From Acholoe squamosa (lineage: Eukaryota > Annelida > Polychaeta > Phyllodocida > Polynoidae): 64,000 bases of DNA. The notes beneath the pieces are model-generated. The model made no database searches and was not told where the DNA came from. It worked only from the letters and a program-made list of their open reading frames with translations. Below are positions 14,036 to 26,453 of the stretch, piece by piece. Each line of letters opens with the position of its first letter. Within the stretch, counting starts at the first letter, position 1. A program made the translations under genes and the position numbers. Where the stretch lies: NCBI GenBank assembly GCA_949317995.1, contig OX439044.1:13239141-13303140 (forward strand), written 5' to 3'.

Positions 14036-14935
14036 ACTGCATTATTTTTAAGATATGCAACTTTCCTTTCCTACTGCCTTAACAAAAGTTCAGGTTTTTA
14101 TAGCCAAATTGTGATTTTTGACTAGGAATTGTGCATTTGAACCAAGAGTGTCAGGTGCGATCGTACAGTTAAAAACATAAAACTACGGTATCCATAGTGT
14201 GATGCAGGGCACAACTAATATGCCATTAAGACGCCATACTTAATGGTGAACATGAATGGAAATGGACTGATCCTGACTTCACTGTTGTACTTCATGTGCA
14301 CCGCACTAACACATCCTCTTATCCTCATTTTCTATGCATAAGCCCTTCCAACCCTTTACCTTCCCTCTCTGGGATTTAATCACTTTTCTGCAGCTTCCCC
14401 AGGAATATAGATCGACTATGGAGTCACAATATTGGAATGTGTTGTACAGAGGGCTAGAGTATAAATGCTTTAATATGAAAGCCAGGGCATGGAATGGCAA
14501 TCATATTTCATCTTCTCATGCATATTTGCAAGTATCTAGAGCTAGGATATGATTTGGCAAAGATTGTCGAATTGTAAAACATCAATTTCATGTGTCCATA
14601 TATGAACATCCCTTCTGTCAATGGAAGGACTTCAATGTGGCTTGATTGTAGCCTTCTCCATTAACACAAGACCACTAGATCATTATGGATTTTCCTCTCA
14701 TTTTTTTCTCAATTTGTATGATTTACATCTCAAATGTCTCCGGCTAAACATACTGAAGTAATGAGAAACTATTAGTAGCCTGTATTTAACTATATTATTT
14801 AACTATACTACTTGCAGCCTGTATCTACCCACCTATGCCATTCTATACGAAAGGTTTTTCCCCTTGCAGGCCATTCTATCCTGCAGATTTGATTGTTCTT
14901 GAGTCCCAGATTGATTTTGGCAAGACCGAAAACTG
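14036..14935. other. No recognisable gene
   Basis: Two short opposing frames at 14306-14552 overlap on opposite strands and show no domain. Confidence 0.35.
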
Positions 14936-15130
14936 CAAGATTATAATTGTCAGGAAAGAAATAATGAAAAACAAGAACTACTCACTATTTCAATCTCTTT
15001 AAACCTAAACAAACAGTAATGCCTTTTGTTTTAGGCTGTAAAACCCTTAATAATGCTCCAGTTTGCAGGCTGGAAATAAAACCAAACCCTTAATAATGCT
15101 CCAGTTTGCAGGCTGGAAATAAAACCAAAT
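14936..15130. repeat. Dispersed repeat with a 43-bp tandem duplication
   Basis: The sequence AATGCCTTTTGTTTTAGGCT near 15019 is found inverted near 36640, with further similarity on both sides. Next to it, a 43-bp unit starting AAACCCTTAATAATGCTCCA is repeated twice without change (15041 and 15084). Confidence 0.75.
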
Positions 15131-17579
15131 GTAGCCCAAGGACCCAAGATTATAGCAAAACATTCTCTCTCGCAGTTTAGGAATATCCACCGGCTCGGCT
15201 CTGATTTTACTGGCAAAAGCTGATGTCCAACAAGTTTTATTCGTATTGACTGCCACGCTATGCATGAACCTTGTAGGTTATCACATAAGGACAGTACTAG
15301 ACTGAACATATTCAAGCCCTATATGTTCCCTAAAGGTCTGTACCTAAGTCATATATGGTGTATTTTGGCCACATTGCACTATCTTAGTACACTGCCTACT
15401 TGTAGAGGTATTTATAGCCCATTTACAGTGGCGGCTGAGAGTTTAGATGCCACAGCCACAATTTCACCATGGGCATACAGGAATTTTGTTTTCATTCCTC
15501 ACCCCCTGCATCATGTCCATTCGAGATCAAACTCCCATTGGTTGTCACAGCCCTAGCTAGATGTACTGTTATGGATAAGTCGCCTGGTCACTCTTCCAAT
15601 TTTATATTTCATAACATTTCCCCCTAGATGCATACACACATGCTCCTTTGGACCAACAATGGAGCATTACTTAAGCCCCCGAGTGACCACTGCTTCCGCT
15701 TCCAGTGTTAAGGTCGTTGGGTCAACACCAGGCAGGGTTGATGGAATGGGTGGAGGATGACCTTGACTTGACCTTGATCTTAAGGTCAGGCAGCAGCCAT
15801 AACAATGCGCTGTACCAACAATCACACAAGACTTCAGAGAGGTAGCAACACCTAAATACCTGCTGTACAAAGACAGTATTTAGGTACTGCCATATTCACC
15901 CTATTGAACGTCCAGTGATGAGGACTGGTGGAATAACATAGCTGCTAGTAAGGCGCCTATATTCCTGGAGAATGGGAGCAAAGTTAGCAAATACTTATTA
16001 TACAGCAGGCCCCTTTAATGTCTACCAGTAGGGGTGTTTCCATGACCTACGCACAGTTGCCAGAAAAGACCTTTCCTATCGATTGTCAGTATAGCCTGAA
16101 GATATATGCACTGAGAGGTCTGAGTTATCCTTTGATGAGAGCCCTAAAAGTACAGACAGGCATTGATATAAAGGTGGCGGTTAGCACATCAATAAGTAGA
16201 GACGGTGTTTAGAGGAATGGCACCCTTAATGCAGCCAACCGTAGTTGCATATATATATATTTTATATATAGCGTTGGAGTCTTAGTTCTCATCACTCAGG
16301 TCAAACTCAATCACTCTCATGTGGTGCCAAAGCAATTATATCATATCAAAAATAATTTAAATAGCATTATCACTTTTATTTTCAACCCAATATTAATAAA
16401 GTCTGTGGCCTATTCCAATACAGCTGACTACAACAAAGCCATCACATCCACGATGTGGCCTCACATACAGACATGTACATTGGTGATTGAGCTGCTATGA
16501 CAGGTCTACCAAATTCTATGTGATGATAACACTAGCCCAAATCTCAGGGAGGAACCTCTGATGGCGGCATGTCTGTCCAATAAGATTGAAGCTAAATCTT
16601 CAATCAAGTTAGATCGTTAGGCATATAGGAATAAGTTCCTTGCTTTATGTTGGCCTTTGGATGATTTAAACCATTTTAACATGTTCCTACTTTACAGTAA
16701 GCTAAATCCATGACTCATCACAAATACCATGCCACAGTTCTAACCATCACTGAACAATTTGATAAAGTAGGACATGGGTATTAAGTCTAATTTAACAGAT
16801 GAGACAACATAGTAACAATGGTACAAGAAAATTCTGATGGGAGCAGAAAAATGGTTATAGACCCATTGAGTACCTCTTGCCATAACACAAGGTGAGCGCC
16901 ATATTGCACAGGAAACTATAGTTACCCCCATATATACCTCTATCACCTCCTTGTACTAGCTCCCTTTAGGCCCTGAAGAACCCATCCTGTACCAGAGGTC
17001 AGTTCTGCCACCTCAAGGTGGGAGTGCTGGTGTCTGGGAGTATTGGAGAGAAAAAGGGGTTGTCAGGCTAGTGGTTCTCTCCCACCTTTCTCTAACAACT
17101 AGCATTATTGAGTGATAGGGACATGCTGTGAGGGTGTATATGTCATTCCTCATCCCAATGTTCAGCGAGCTGCAGTTTTTTTCCGATTATGTTTAGAGCA
17201 GCAATTGGGCCCCTATTCTAGCATCAACAACAATCTCATGTCAAATATAGCTATGCAGGGCAAAGAGAAATAGTAGATATTGATGTATCATATATGAAGA
17301 AGTAGGGATACGGCCTACTATTCCCAAAGAAAGGGGGGGGGGCATTATTTGATATTAATCGTGCACATTATAAATGACATTCTTACGAGATGAATGTACT
17401 CTTATAGTATTAACATAATTATTTTCTAAGCCCTGTTTTTTATCCAAGAATATATTTAGTTTACTCTCTTTAAATTCCTTTCAGCAGTATGTGATATGGT
17501 AGCTATAATGAAGTATTCTCAGGACATTACACAAAATTGGGCTGGCCTGGCCCCAATGTGATCCAGAATCAATCAATGT
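15131..17579. other. No recognisable gene
   Basis: Short frames only. A small TA tract lies at 16249-16270 and a G8 run near 17334. No coding domain was seen. Confidence 0.35.
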
Positions 17580-17775
17580 AAATGTAACACAGGCACCTGC
17601 CAGTGGTGAGGAGTGTGGGATGGAGCTGTGATATAATGTCCTTCTCTCATGCAATGGATTATCAGGGGTAAAATCAGCGAGGTGGAACAATGAGTGATGA
17701 ACGCCTGCAACATCTCCAGTCCCGTGCTCAGTTTGCTGAGAACTGCCCTCCCACTCTCCACCAATACAATATCTC
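17580..17775. repeat. Dispersed repeat, copy B (paired with 13736-14035)
   Basis: It aligns with 13870-14030: GGTAAAATCA, GAGGTGGAACAATG, ACGCCTGCA, TTTGCTGA and CTGCCCTCCC occur in the same order. The shared part is about 160 bp. Confidence 0.65.
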
Positions 17776-20700
17776 ATTATGATAGCATCATCTGCGGGGG
17801 AGGGGGGTACAGTCTAGAATAGCCAACGAGTTTCCTCTGTTACAAGTTGATCGTCTCTGGCAGTATGATACGCATCTAAAGTAATACTAATTATATTAAA
17901 CTATATTTCACCCTGTGGAAATCTAAACCAAATTCCTTGCTGGCCTGACAAAATACCCAAGAGTACTGTCAACATAACGGCAATTGTTTGCGTCCAGACG
18001 GTAGACAGAAAGCTATTACAGCCAGATTTTCTTACCACTGTTGTTAAGTTGTTTGTAGACAGATAATCTACTTTATATAAAATTGCACGTCAAATCTCAA
18101 CTCACAAGATGAAACAACTTGTGAAGTTAGAAGCGAGATCATAATAGCTTCACATAATGACACATGGTGTTATTTCTCACAATTTGTAATTTTTCATGTC
18201 TCAATGCACAGTGCTTCGGATGCCCGAGGAGTTCTGCACATGCGCGTAATGAGGCGTCCATGGCGTCACTTTGTGACAAAGGAGAAATAATGAAGGGGAT
18301 CTGAAACCATGGCCAGCAGCATTTTTTATCAAAGACCCAGGGTCTTGTCTATATTGGGATTCTCTAACGCTTCACATGCCACTTAATTTTCAAAAGCAAT
18401 TGATTATTGCAAGGAGCTGGCCATTTCTTTTCAGATAACCTTGAGCAGTGTTTTGGCAAAGAAAGAGTCAGAGGAAGAATTTAAAACCCTGCTGCTTGCA
18501 TGCCTCATCGGAGGGGGTGGGGGTGGGCAAGAGAAAATTCAGCATATTTGCAAGTAAGCGTTCTTGTTCATCCCCCATCAAAAAAAAAGTCTCGAATAGG
18601 TGCAAGAGGTAAGGGGTAAGGGGGTATTGAGACCAATCAAGATAGTATTCGAAATAAGAGCTAGGTAATTTCACCACAAGGGTAATAGCCCCCTCGCACT
18701 TAATCTAACCACTATGGTATGACCCCATTTCCATAGCCAGTTAATAATTATGATAACACTGATGACGTCTAGGTTGTGGAGCTGTGAGACTATCCAGGCT
18801 ACAGAGTTTTTTTAAAAAAATGTAATTCCATGTTCATTTGTTATTGTGGGATTATTGTAAATTGAATCATTGGGGAGGTTGACTAAAATATGAATTAGAA
18901 CTGAGTTTGAGTGTCACTGAAGAAGGAATCAGTACTTAATTGTTTCACACAAATCACTCTTATCGGCACAATGCTGGACTTACTGACACAAAACGCCCCG
19001 ACTTTGGCCAATTTAATTAATCAACAGACCTGTTTTACCCCCTAAGAATCAAGATCGCTTTGTCAGGATTGGTGGTGGAGAGGTATAGTGCACTCTCAAG
19101 ACAGGCCTTGATAGTTGAAGAGGTGTACCGTATTTGCTTGTTTAAACGCAGGCATTTCAAACGCATGATAGAATAGGACCTGCACTCGTTTGAGATCATT
19201 TAAAGAGGAAATTTGGTATCAGGGGATCCAGCCCTGCACTCAAATAAGACATGTGCTACTTTGATTGGCCCGTGCTCAAACGAGACCTCTACTACTCTGG
19301 AGCGCCCTGGGGCCATCCACAAATGATGCCATGCTGGATACGGGAGAAAGGATCAGGCCCGGCATGACAGGATTCATTTTTTTATATACTTCAGCATTGC
19401 AAAATGGGCAAAAAACATGACCGAAGGGGAGGGCAGTGATAAACAATTTGACATTATGTCATTTTTTTGGATGGCCCCCTCCGCTTTAACAAGTAATTAC
19501 AGTAGGTGTCTGCATCAGAAAGTTTAGTTTGTGGTCTAGCTCTGTTCATTAACTGACAGTTTAATCATTGCGTTTTGTTATCTGTAAGTGGTTTCAAACT
19601 AGTTCCATTAGTGTTATGAATGGCCGAGGCTTGTCATCGACCACCAATTAATTTCCATGTTTTGTTACCTCTCTCAGTTCTCAAGTTTCTGTAGCGCAAA
19701 TTTAGTAGCTGGACATTAATTGGCACGTGGTAATGTTTAGTACTTACCAATACTGGTATATAACAGATGGCATATGCCTCTGATCATTTTGGTCCACAGA
19801 TCGTAGCAGATTAAGTTGGGGGCACCGGGGGACCCACCCCTACCTCCTTTTGCTGCATAGTTAGGTATGTCAATCTCTCTCTGAGCCCCCAAATTTGACC
19901 CCTTTTACTCCAGAGACCCTAAGATTCGCCACCATGAACTACTCTATGACACCATGGAATATTCTACAAAATAGTTCCAGAGGAACTTTACATTATGTTA
20001 TTCTATGTGTGCAAAAAGGCCCGCTATACGTCAATCTCCGCCCACCAGAAAAAAAAGAGCCTGTGATAAGACATTCTGTCACATCTTCCAAAGATAGTAA
20101 GTTTAGGCAATTTATAGGAGTTCAGAAGCTTCAGGGTTGATAGCTCTAAGGTAGGTTACTAAATATACTTAGCATAATTGTGGCAAGTGCGTAAAAGGCA
20201 AAGAAACATGCAAAACACTACTCCACCCAAACCTCCAGAAAGATGTTCTCCGTGGGTGTTTCCTCCATTGCATTAAACATGACATGGATGGGAAAGGCTG
20301 TCAGTCACACATGTCTCTATCAACCCCCTAGTGAGGGATAAGTAATTTAAACCTTTCAGGGCACCATCTATTCATATATCTAAATAGTATGTAAATATTC
20401 AATAAAGATGCATACAATAGATATGAAATACTGCTGTATTCTATCAGACCACATTATAGTGAGAAGATAAATATTTTAAATATCGGCAAGCTGTATATAT
20501 ATATGCCATCCCTTCCCGCTAAACAACCTTTCCCCTTCAATACCCATCGTAGCTCCTCAGGGGTGAATCTTTTGAAAGGGTCTCGGTCCTGCTAGTCAAG
20601 GGATGGTGTTTTTAAGAATGGTAAAGGTGTTTTATTAGTGGTATGCATAAGAAATATAAAGCAATGTAAAAATAAAGAAAGCTAGATGCTGTCACCCATG

Positions 20701-20865
20701 CCTCTAGAAGAATGTGATCACAGGGGATCTCTCGTTTATAGCATACTAAAAAGATGTGACGCTTTGGGAGTTGTCAATCACAGGTGTTGTCTTCCCCCTG
20801 ACTCTGCTTAAGGCTTACAGACAAGAATTTGCCGGAGCCTGAGCACTTTACTATAGTAACTACAT
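17776..20865. other. No recognisable gene
   Basis: No domain-bearing frame. The minus-strand frame at 18468-18677 and the plus-strand frame at 19895-20140 carry no family signature. Confidence 0.35.
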
Positions 20866-21026
20866 GGGCGTAGAAAGCAGGGGGGACAGAGGGGACATGC
20901 CCCCCCCGCCCACTTTTGGCCAACTCCTCAAAAGGTCAAAACTAAAAGGTCAAGCAAAGGGAGGTAAAAAATTGCAGAAACCCCCCTGGTCCCACCTACT
21001 CTGAAACTGCTTCCCACGCCCCTGAA
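20866..21026. mobile_element. Short inverted-repeat element (GGGCGTAGAAAGCAG)
   Basis: The left end GGGCGTAGAAAGCAG is mirrored by CTGCTTCCCACGCCC at the right end. The interior has G and C homopolymers (GGGGGGACAG, CCCCCCCCGCCC). At about 160 bp it fits a MITE. Confidence 0.6.
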
Positions 21027-21425
21027 CTAACGCTGTGATGGCAGACTGGGAGAACTTGGTAAAAACACCATTTAGAATGGATTCAGCTCAGGTTGATACA
21101 GTCTAAATTCTTTAATGCAAACAGAAAACACACCAAGAATGACTCAATGACTCATTTACCTTGTGGTCGAGATGATATTCAAGAGATGAAATGTACCCAT
21201 TTGTACCCTTCACTAACACTAGCTCCCTATAGTGTCATTTAATTACATTGGCTGGTTACCTGCCTGTATATTGGGGACCAGCGTATTAATTACAAAGCTC
21301 TTAGAAGAATCCTATCAGTTTTGCTTATGGTGATGTTCCATAATACTGCTGTGGAAACATAAAAAAAGGCTATGACCTCATTAAAACAGAAGCGCCGCTA
21401 CCTGCCACCAGGTATAAAATTAGTG

Positions 21426-21426
<1 letters not shown>

Positions 21427-21494
<68 letters not shown>
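21427..21494. repeat. (TA)n microsatellite
   Basis: A pure TA dinucleotide tract of about 66 bp. Confidence 0.97.
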
Positions 21495-21496
<2 letters not shown>

Positions 21497-22070
21497 CTAT
21501 CTATACAGAGTTAGCCAGTGTGTTACTGTCGAAAACACAGCACAGTAGAGACATGGTGTGAGTATTGTGGGAACTAGTTTTCATTGTCCACCATTCAGCT
21601 CTATACCAGATTGACTTCACAGACTCCAAAATAGTGGTTCGTTTAGGAATATTTTTCACCCGCTAGAAGTGGGTCTCTAATGTTATCTACTGTACTCTCT
21701 TGTACATTTCATACTGGTATAGATCTGACCAATGGTCTTTATGTTGGAACTCAACTCAATGATTTATGAAGAATTTACAAATTTGGTCAATTCTCGGTTT
21801 TCAGAAGAACTCAAAGTAAGCCAGATAGGATAAATGCCTTCCTTCTTACACAATGGCAAGCCCATTAAATGCAGCCAATGCAAAGCCCAAAGTGTTTTTG
21901 AGGTAAATGTATCATTGAATGATTGTCATATTTGGTAGTATATTTGCATTATGGGATTTCCCTGGCCATGCAGCTGGACCCAGACATGCTAGTATTAGTT
22001 TGTGAATCTGCCACCAGATGTCCTCTATATTGCACGGTTGGATCCCCCTGCTCCCGAAGAACCATCATCC
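21495..22070. other. No recognisable gene
   Basis: Nothing supported beyond short open frames. Confidence 0.35.
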
Positions 22071-22321
22071 TTAACCCTTTAAGGGCCGCTAATACATTAA
22101 GGCATCAGGTGCATTGGTCGTCATGATTAAACCAATGAAGTGACTGCTTACCAGCACTTTATTTGAACATCATGCGGACCCCATGGGAGTGATAGATATA
22201 CTCCTGGAGCGCCGGCATGATGCTCCAATGAAGTGCTGGCAAGGAGTCTAGCCAGCACTTCATTGGTGCCATCGACCAATGGCATGATGCACTCCTTCAT
22301 CAGCGGCCTTTAAAAGGTTAA
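22071..22321. mobile_element. piggyBac-like TTAA MITE, best-preserved copy
   Basis: Bounded by TTAA on both sides. The left terminus CCCTTTAAGGGCCGCTAAT is mirrored by GCGGCCTTTAAAAGG at the right. Inside are the family palindromes CCAATGAAGTGCTGGC and GCCAGCACTTCATTGG, and GGCATGATGC motifs. piggyBac elements duplicate TTAA and begin CCY, so this fits a non-autonomous relative. No transposase is present. Confidence 0.7.
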
Positions 22322-23206
22322 GAAAATACATAGCATGACGCACATCCATTACCCAAAGCATTGAAAAAGGTTGACACAAGAACTTGTCATAAAATCCATA
22401 GTGGGAAAAGCCATTTGGTGTATAATGGCTACTTAAGCGATTTTACTGTCAGTAGGGGGCCCTTTGAAAGCAGTGTTAGAAGGTGGTGTTAGGGACGATA
22501 GGTGTTTTAGGGCAATAATGGGGGATGTTACTGCCAACTTCTAAGAAGTGCCATCATTCTTTTATAGATGTACCACATTTCTTTTCTGCTTGCCTTTCTT
22601 GTAAATTACTGCTTGGTGGGGTATGAGGGTTACCAGCTATTGGAGTGACATGAACTATCATTGCTCCATGCACAATTGTAAGCCTATAGAGTAGATTTTA
22701 CTTTGACTAGGAAACAGACTTTGAGTCTGTATCTGTATCGTTCAGCAGTACTGGTATTTATGCCATGGCTAATATTGACGATACTATAGATTAGTACTAC
22801 TTACGCTGTATTCAATGGGGGGGGGGTGGAATACGATCCTTGCATATTCCTCGGCGCCATTTTGAAATTTATACAGAGCTAACTAGTTTCGTATTTAGGT
22901 ATGGTTATTAGAAGTTTTACGCAAAAAAAAAAAATGATTGAACTAGTTAAATAATATGTTATGAATTGTTTAAGGTATATCTATGTATTAGCGCCATGTT
23001 AAAAAAGAAGATATTGTCCTGCGCAAGGAACATTTCTATCGAAACTAAAAGTAGTGGCTAGCTCCGTATCAAGTGACCAATTTTGTTGAGCAAGGTGTCA
23101 TGGCGGATCAAAACAAACCGGGACGAGTCTGTGCCTTCAAAACCAGTAAATATTGTTGAAATCCTTTATTTAAAAGCAATTTAAACCCATGGGCCATGGC
23201 ATAAAT
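22322..23206. other. No recognisable gene
   Basis: A run of ten G near 22817 is followed by GGAATACGATCCT, a motif that also occurs in the palindrome at 23207-23359. Confidence 0.4.
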
Positions 23207-23359
23207 GCAAATGTCAACTCACAGTGAATAATTTAGGATCGTATTCCCCTCGGTGAGGCTGTCCGTATTCAACGAAGCCGTTATACGGCTGAGTTGAATG
23301 TGGACAGCCTCACCGAGGGGAATACGATCCTAAATTATTCACTGATCGTTGACATTTGC
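23207..23359. mobile_element. Near-perfect 153-bp palindrome (foldback MITE)
   Basis: The arms run from GCAAATGTCAAC inward through AGTGAATAATTTAGGATCGT and CCCCTCGGTGAGGCTGTCC. They pair without mismatch for more than 40 bp, except for a 4-bp block (TCAC against GATC) near the outside. The centre AGCCGTTATACGGCT is itself a perfect hairpin. It looks very young. Confidence 0.9.
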
Positions 23360-23675
23360 TTATTTATTTCATTTTGATAAAGCCCACAAAGATCTTTGTG
23401 TGCATTTTAGGGCACCATGGGGCTAGTAATACAGCTACTAACATGAAAATCAAATTTTAGTAGGGGATCAGTTGCCCTGGAGAGCATTTGTCAATATATT
23501 TCGACTGCCACTCACCACAATTTAATGCAGCACACAATGCCAATCTGCACTATTTTGGCCTACCATTGTTGAGGCATTACCAAAAATTCCCTTGCATACC
23601 TAGATCTCCATGGAATATCGACGTTGCAGGGCATCATTGTGTCAGAAATAAAGCTAATAACATGAAATTCATTTA
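23360..23675. other. No recognisable gene
   Basis: Unique-looking sequence between the palindrome and the satellite. Confidence 0.35.
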
Positions 23676-24815
23676 AACTGTCAGTAAGTAGTATATGGAA
23701 AGTACAGTCAGTAAATAGTATATGGAAAGTGCAGTCAGTAAGTAGTATATGGAAAGTGCAGACAGTAAGTAGTATATGGAAAGTACAGTCAGTAAGTAGT
23801 ATATGGAAAGTACTGTCAGTAAGTAGTATATGGAAAGTGCAGTCAGGAGACAGTATATGGAAGGTGCAGTCAGTAAGTAGTATATGGAAAGTGCAGTCAA
23901 TAAGTAGTATATAGAAAGTGCAGTCAGGAGGCAGTATATGGAAAGTGCAGTCAGTAAGTAGTATATGGAAAGTGCAGTCAGTAAGTAGTATATGAAAAGT
24001 GCAGTCAATAAGTAGTATATGGAAAGTGCAGTCAGGAGGCAGTATATGGAAAGTGCAGTCAGTAAGTAGTATATGGAAAGTTCAGTCAGTAAGTAGTATA
24101 TGGAAAGTGCAGTCAGTAAGTAGTATATGGAAAGTACAGTCAGTAAGTAGTATATGGAAAGTACTGTCAGTAAGTAGTATATGGAAAGTGCAGTCAGGAG
24201 ACAGTATATGGAAGGTGCAGTCAGTAAGTAGTATATGGAAAGTGCAGTCAATAAGTAGTATATAGAAAGTGCAGTCAGGAGGCAGTATATGGAAAGTGCA
24301 GTCAATAAGGAGTATATGGAAAGTGCAGTCAGTAAGTAGTATATGGAAAGTGCAGTCAGGAGGCAGTATATGGAAAGTGCAGTCAGTAAGTAGTATATGG
24401 AAAGTTCAGTCAGTAAGTAGTATATGGAAAGTGCAGTCAGTAAGTAGTATATGGAAAGTGCAGTCAATAAGTAGTATATGGAAAGTGCAGTCAGTTAGTA
24501 GTATATGGAAAGTGCAGTCAATAAGTAGTATATGGAAAGTGCAGTCAGTAAGTAGTATATGGAAAGTGCAGTCAGTAAGTAGTATATGGAAAGTGCAGTC
24601 AATAAGTAGTATATGGAAAGTGCAGTCAGTAAGTAGTATATGGAAAGTGCAGTCAGTTAGTAGTATATGGAAAGTGTATTCAGAAAGTAGTATATGGAAA
24701 GTGTATTCAGAAAGTAGTATATGGAAAGAACTGTCAGTAAGTAGTATATGAAAAGTACAGTCAGTAAGTGGTACATGGAATTTGATTGCAGTCAGTAAGT
24801 AGTATAGCAAAGGTG
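23676..24815. repeat. 27-bp satellite, about 42 copies, with 351-bp higher-order structure
   Basis: The monomer is CAGTCAGTAAG plus TAGTATATGGAAAGTG. Variation is almost only by substitution, so the 27-bp phase is kept for over 1.1 kb, and frames stay open for up to 264 codons on the minus strand. A run of variant monomers (TACTGTCAG, CAGGAGACAG, AAGGTGCAG, ATATAGAAAG) at 23811-23930 recurs at 24162-24281, an offset of 351 bp or 13 monomers. The last few units decay. It lies in the LNX intron just beyond exon 4. Confidence 0.95.
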
Positions 24816-25198
24816 CAGTTAGTACCCATTTTCGTTGCCAAATATCATACGACTGGCAAAAAATAAGATGACTTGATCCAGTAATGCTACTGGTATATAC
24901 CGATGGAAAGAATGGGTTTATCTTCCAATATTATTGACGCATTTATACAAGTGAGTTTCAGTCAACACAATGATAAAGAAAATTTCTGATCCATTTAGTT
25001 CATTCTTGTTACAAATGCTTTATCTCTATATTAACTTTCTCAACATAGGTTTTCATCAATATGGTGCGAAGAATTAAGCTATATTCTTGCAAGCGTAGCC
25101 ATGGAAAGGATCGCTTGACATCAAGGCCATTATCCAAACATTATCTGAAAAAAAGAAAACAAGTGCTATGATACTATATAATATAAGCGTGTACTCAC
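24816..25198. other. LNX intron sequence between exon 4 and the satellite
   Basis: No exon was recognised on the minus strand after the donor at 25198-25197. Confidence 0.5.
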
Positions 25199-25321
25199 TT
25201 CCTGATGACAAGCGATGAGGGCGTCAGCTCCTTGACATTCAGGGCGAGTCTGTCTATGGGGCAGAGCTTCTGTACATCCAAGTGGTTCTCTATACACCTG
25301 CCGCAGAACGTGTGTCCACAC
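25199..25321 (-). CDS. LNX: LNX E3 ubiquitin ligase, exon 4: second half of RING domain (functional copy)
   Basis: A minus-strand exon of 123 nt. Its acceptor is CCATCCCTGTAG, its donor is GGAA|GTGAGT, and it is phase 2 at both ends. The residues CGHTFCGRC supply the third Cys, the His and the fifth and sixth ligands; LCPID supplies the last Cys and an Asp. This is the C3HC3D arrangement known for LNX proteins rather than plain C3HC4. It ends ELTPSSLVIR, at the position where vertebrate LNX continues into its zinc finger. It is the only one of four tandem copies with the complete 3' part of the exon and a donor. The later exons (zinc finger, NPxY, PDZ1-4) were not recognised downstream (1-25198). 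Confidence 0.9.
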
Positions 25322-25831
25322 CTACAGGGATGGACAGGATTTTCCACTTTAAAGACCAATGCTGATGCTGAAGTGCACCATTGGTCATCATGATGCACCA
25401 ATGATGTGCTGGCGAGACTGTTCGCCAGCACCTCATTGTCCAGAGCACCTTGCCGACCCTCCCGGAGTATATTATGTGTGACCTTGCAAGGGAAACCACC
25501 CCCTGCAAGAATATAGGTCATTATTCATATCTCAAATCAGTGATTATGCACTAAATACATTATAAAAAACACACAGTAAATCAGCCTTTTTCATAAAAAT
25601 AGGTAATATTATGGTGATTTTTATCAAAGATTTTGATCTAGAAGGAATTTTCCATTTCAATTTTCAATTTTTGGTGAAAATCCCCATCGTTACCATGGCA
25701 ATTAGGAACAGGCATATAGGCCGATTATTCATGAAAAATGTTCATTTTACCTTTCGAATATGAGACATGTCTACCCAAAATAGAGCATTGTAAATGAGAC
25801 CAATGAATTCTGCATCAAAATTTTGCTTGAT

Positions 25832-25905
25832 GTCTGTCTATGGGGCAGAGCTTCTGTACATCCAAGTGGTTCTCTATACACCTGCCGCAGAACGTGTGTC
25901 CACAC
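25832..25905 (-). pseudogene. Truncated duplicate of LNX RING exon 4 (tandem copy 2)
   Basis: It has the same acceptor and the same first 24 codons as exon 4 (CGHTFC to LCPIDR). At the copy boundary it breaks into HQAKF and a TGA stop. The splice donor and last 16 codons are missing. Spliced from 29852, it would give a complete RING with a short unrelated tail, or a transcript subject to nonsense-mediated decay. It differs from exon 4 mainly in a few bases upstream of the acceptor. Confidence 0.85.
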
Positions 25906-26453
25906 CTACAGGGATGGACAGGATTAACCACTTTGAAGACCAATGCTGATGCTGAAGTGCACCATTGGTCATCATGATGCACCAATGATGTGCTGGCGAG
26001 ACTGTTCGCCAGCACCTCATTGTCCAGAGCACCTTGCCGACCCTCCCGGAGTATATTATGTGTGACCTTGCAAGGGAAACCACCCCCTGCAAGAATATAG
26101 GTCATTATTCATATCTCAAATCAGTGATTATGCACTAAATACATTATAAAAAACACACAGTAAATCAGCCTTTCTCATAAAAATAGGTAATATTATGGTG
26201 ATTTTTATCAAAGATTTTGATCTAGAAGGAATTTTCCATTTCAATTTTCAATTTTTGGTGAAAATCCCCAAAAATTTGCATAAAATCTGTGAATTTAGGT
26301 TACTGGAATGGTTGCCATGGCAATTAGGAACAGGCATATAGGCCGATTATTCATGAAAAATGTTCATTTTACCTTTCGAATATGAGACATGTCTACCCAA
26401 AATAGAGGATTGTAAATGAGACCAATGAATTCTGCATCAAAATTTTGCTTGAT

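Noticed and set aside
23673-24467. 264-codon minus-strand open frame (LSIYYLLTA repeats)
   Set aside because: It is a translation of the 27-bp satellite. Long frames exist on both strands because the period is a multiple of three and indels are absent; there are no flanking exons or coding bias.
23676-24815. CRISPR-like regular repeats
   Set aside because: There are no unique spacers; monomers abut directly and the genome is eukaryotic.
1-25198. Downstream LNX zinc-finger and PDZ exons on the minus strand
   Set aside because: I looked for CPF, CDLxxH and GLGF-type motifs next to splice sites and saw none that I could support. They may lie beyond the window.
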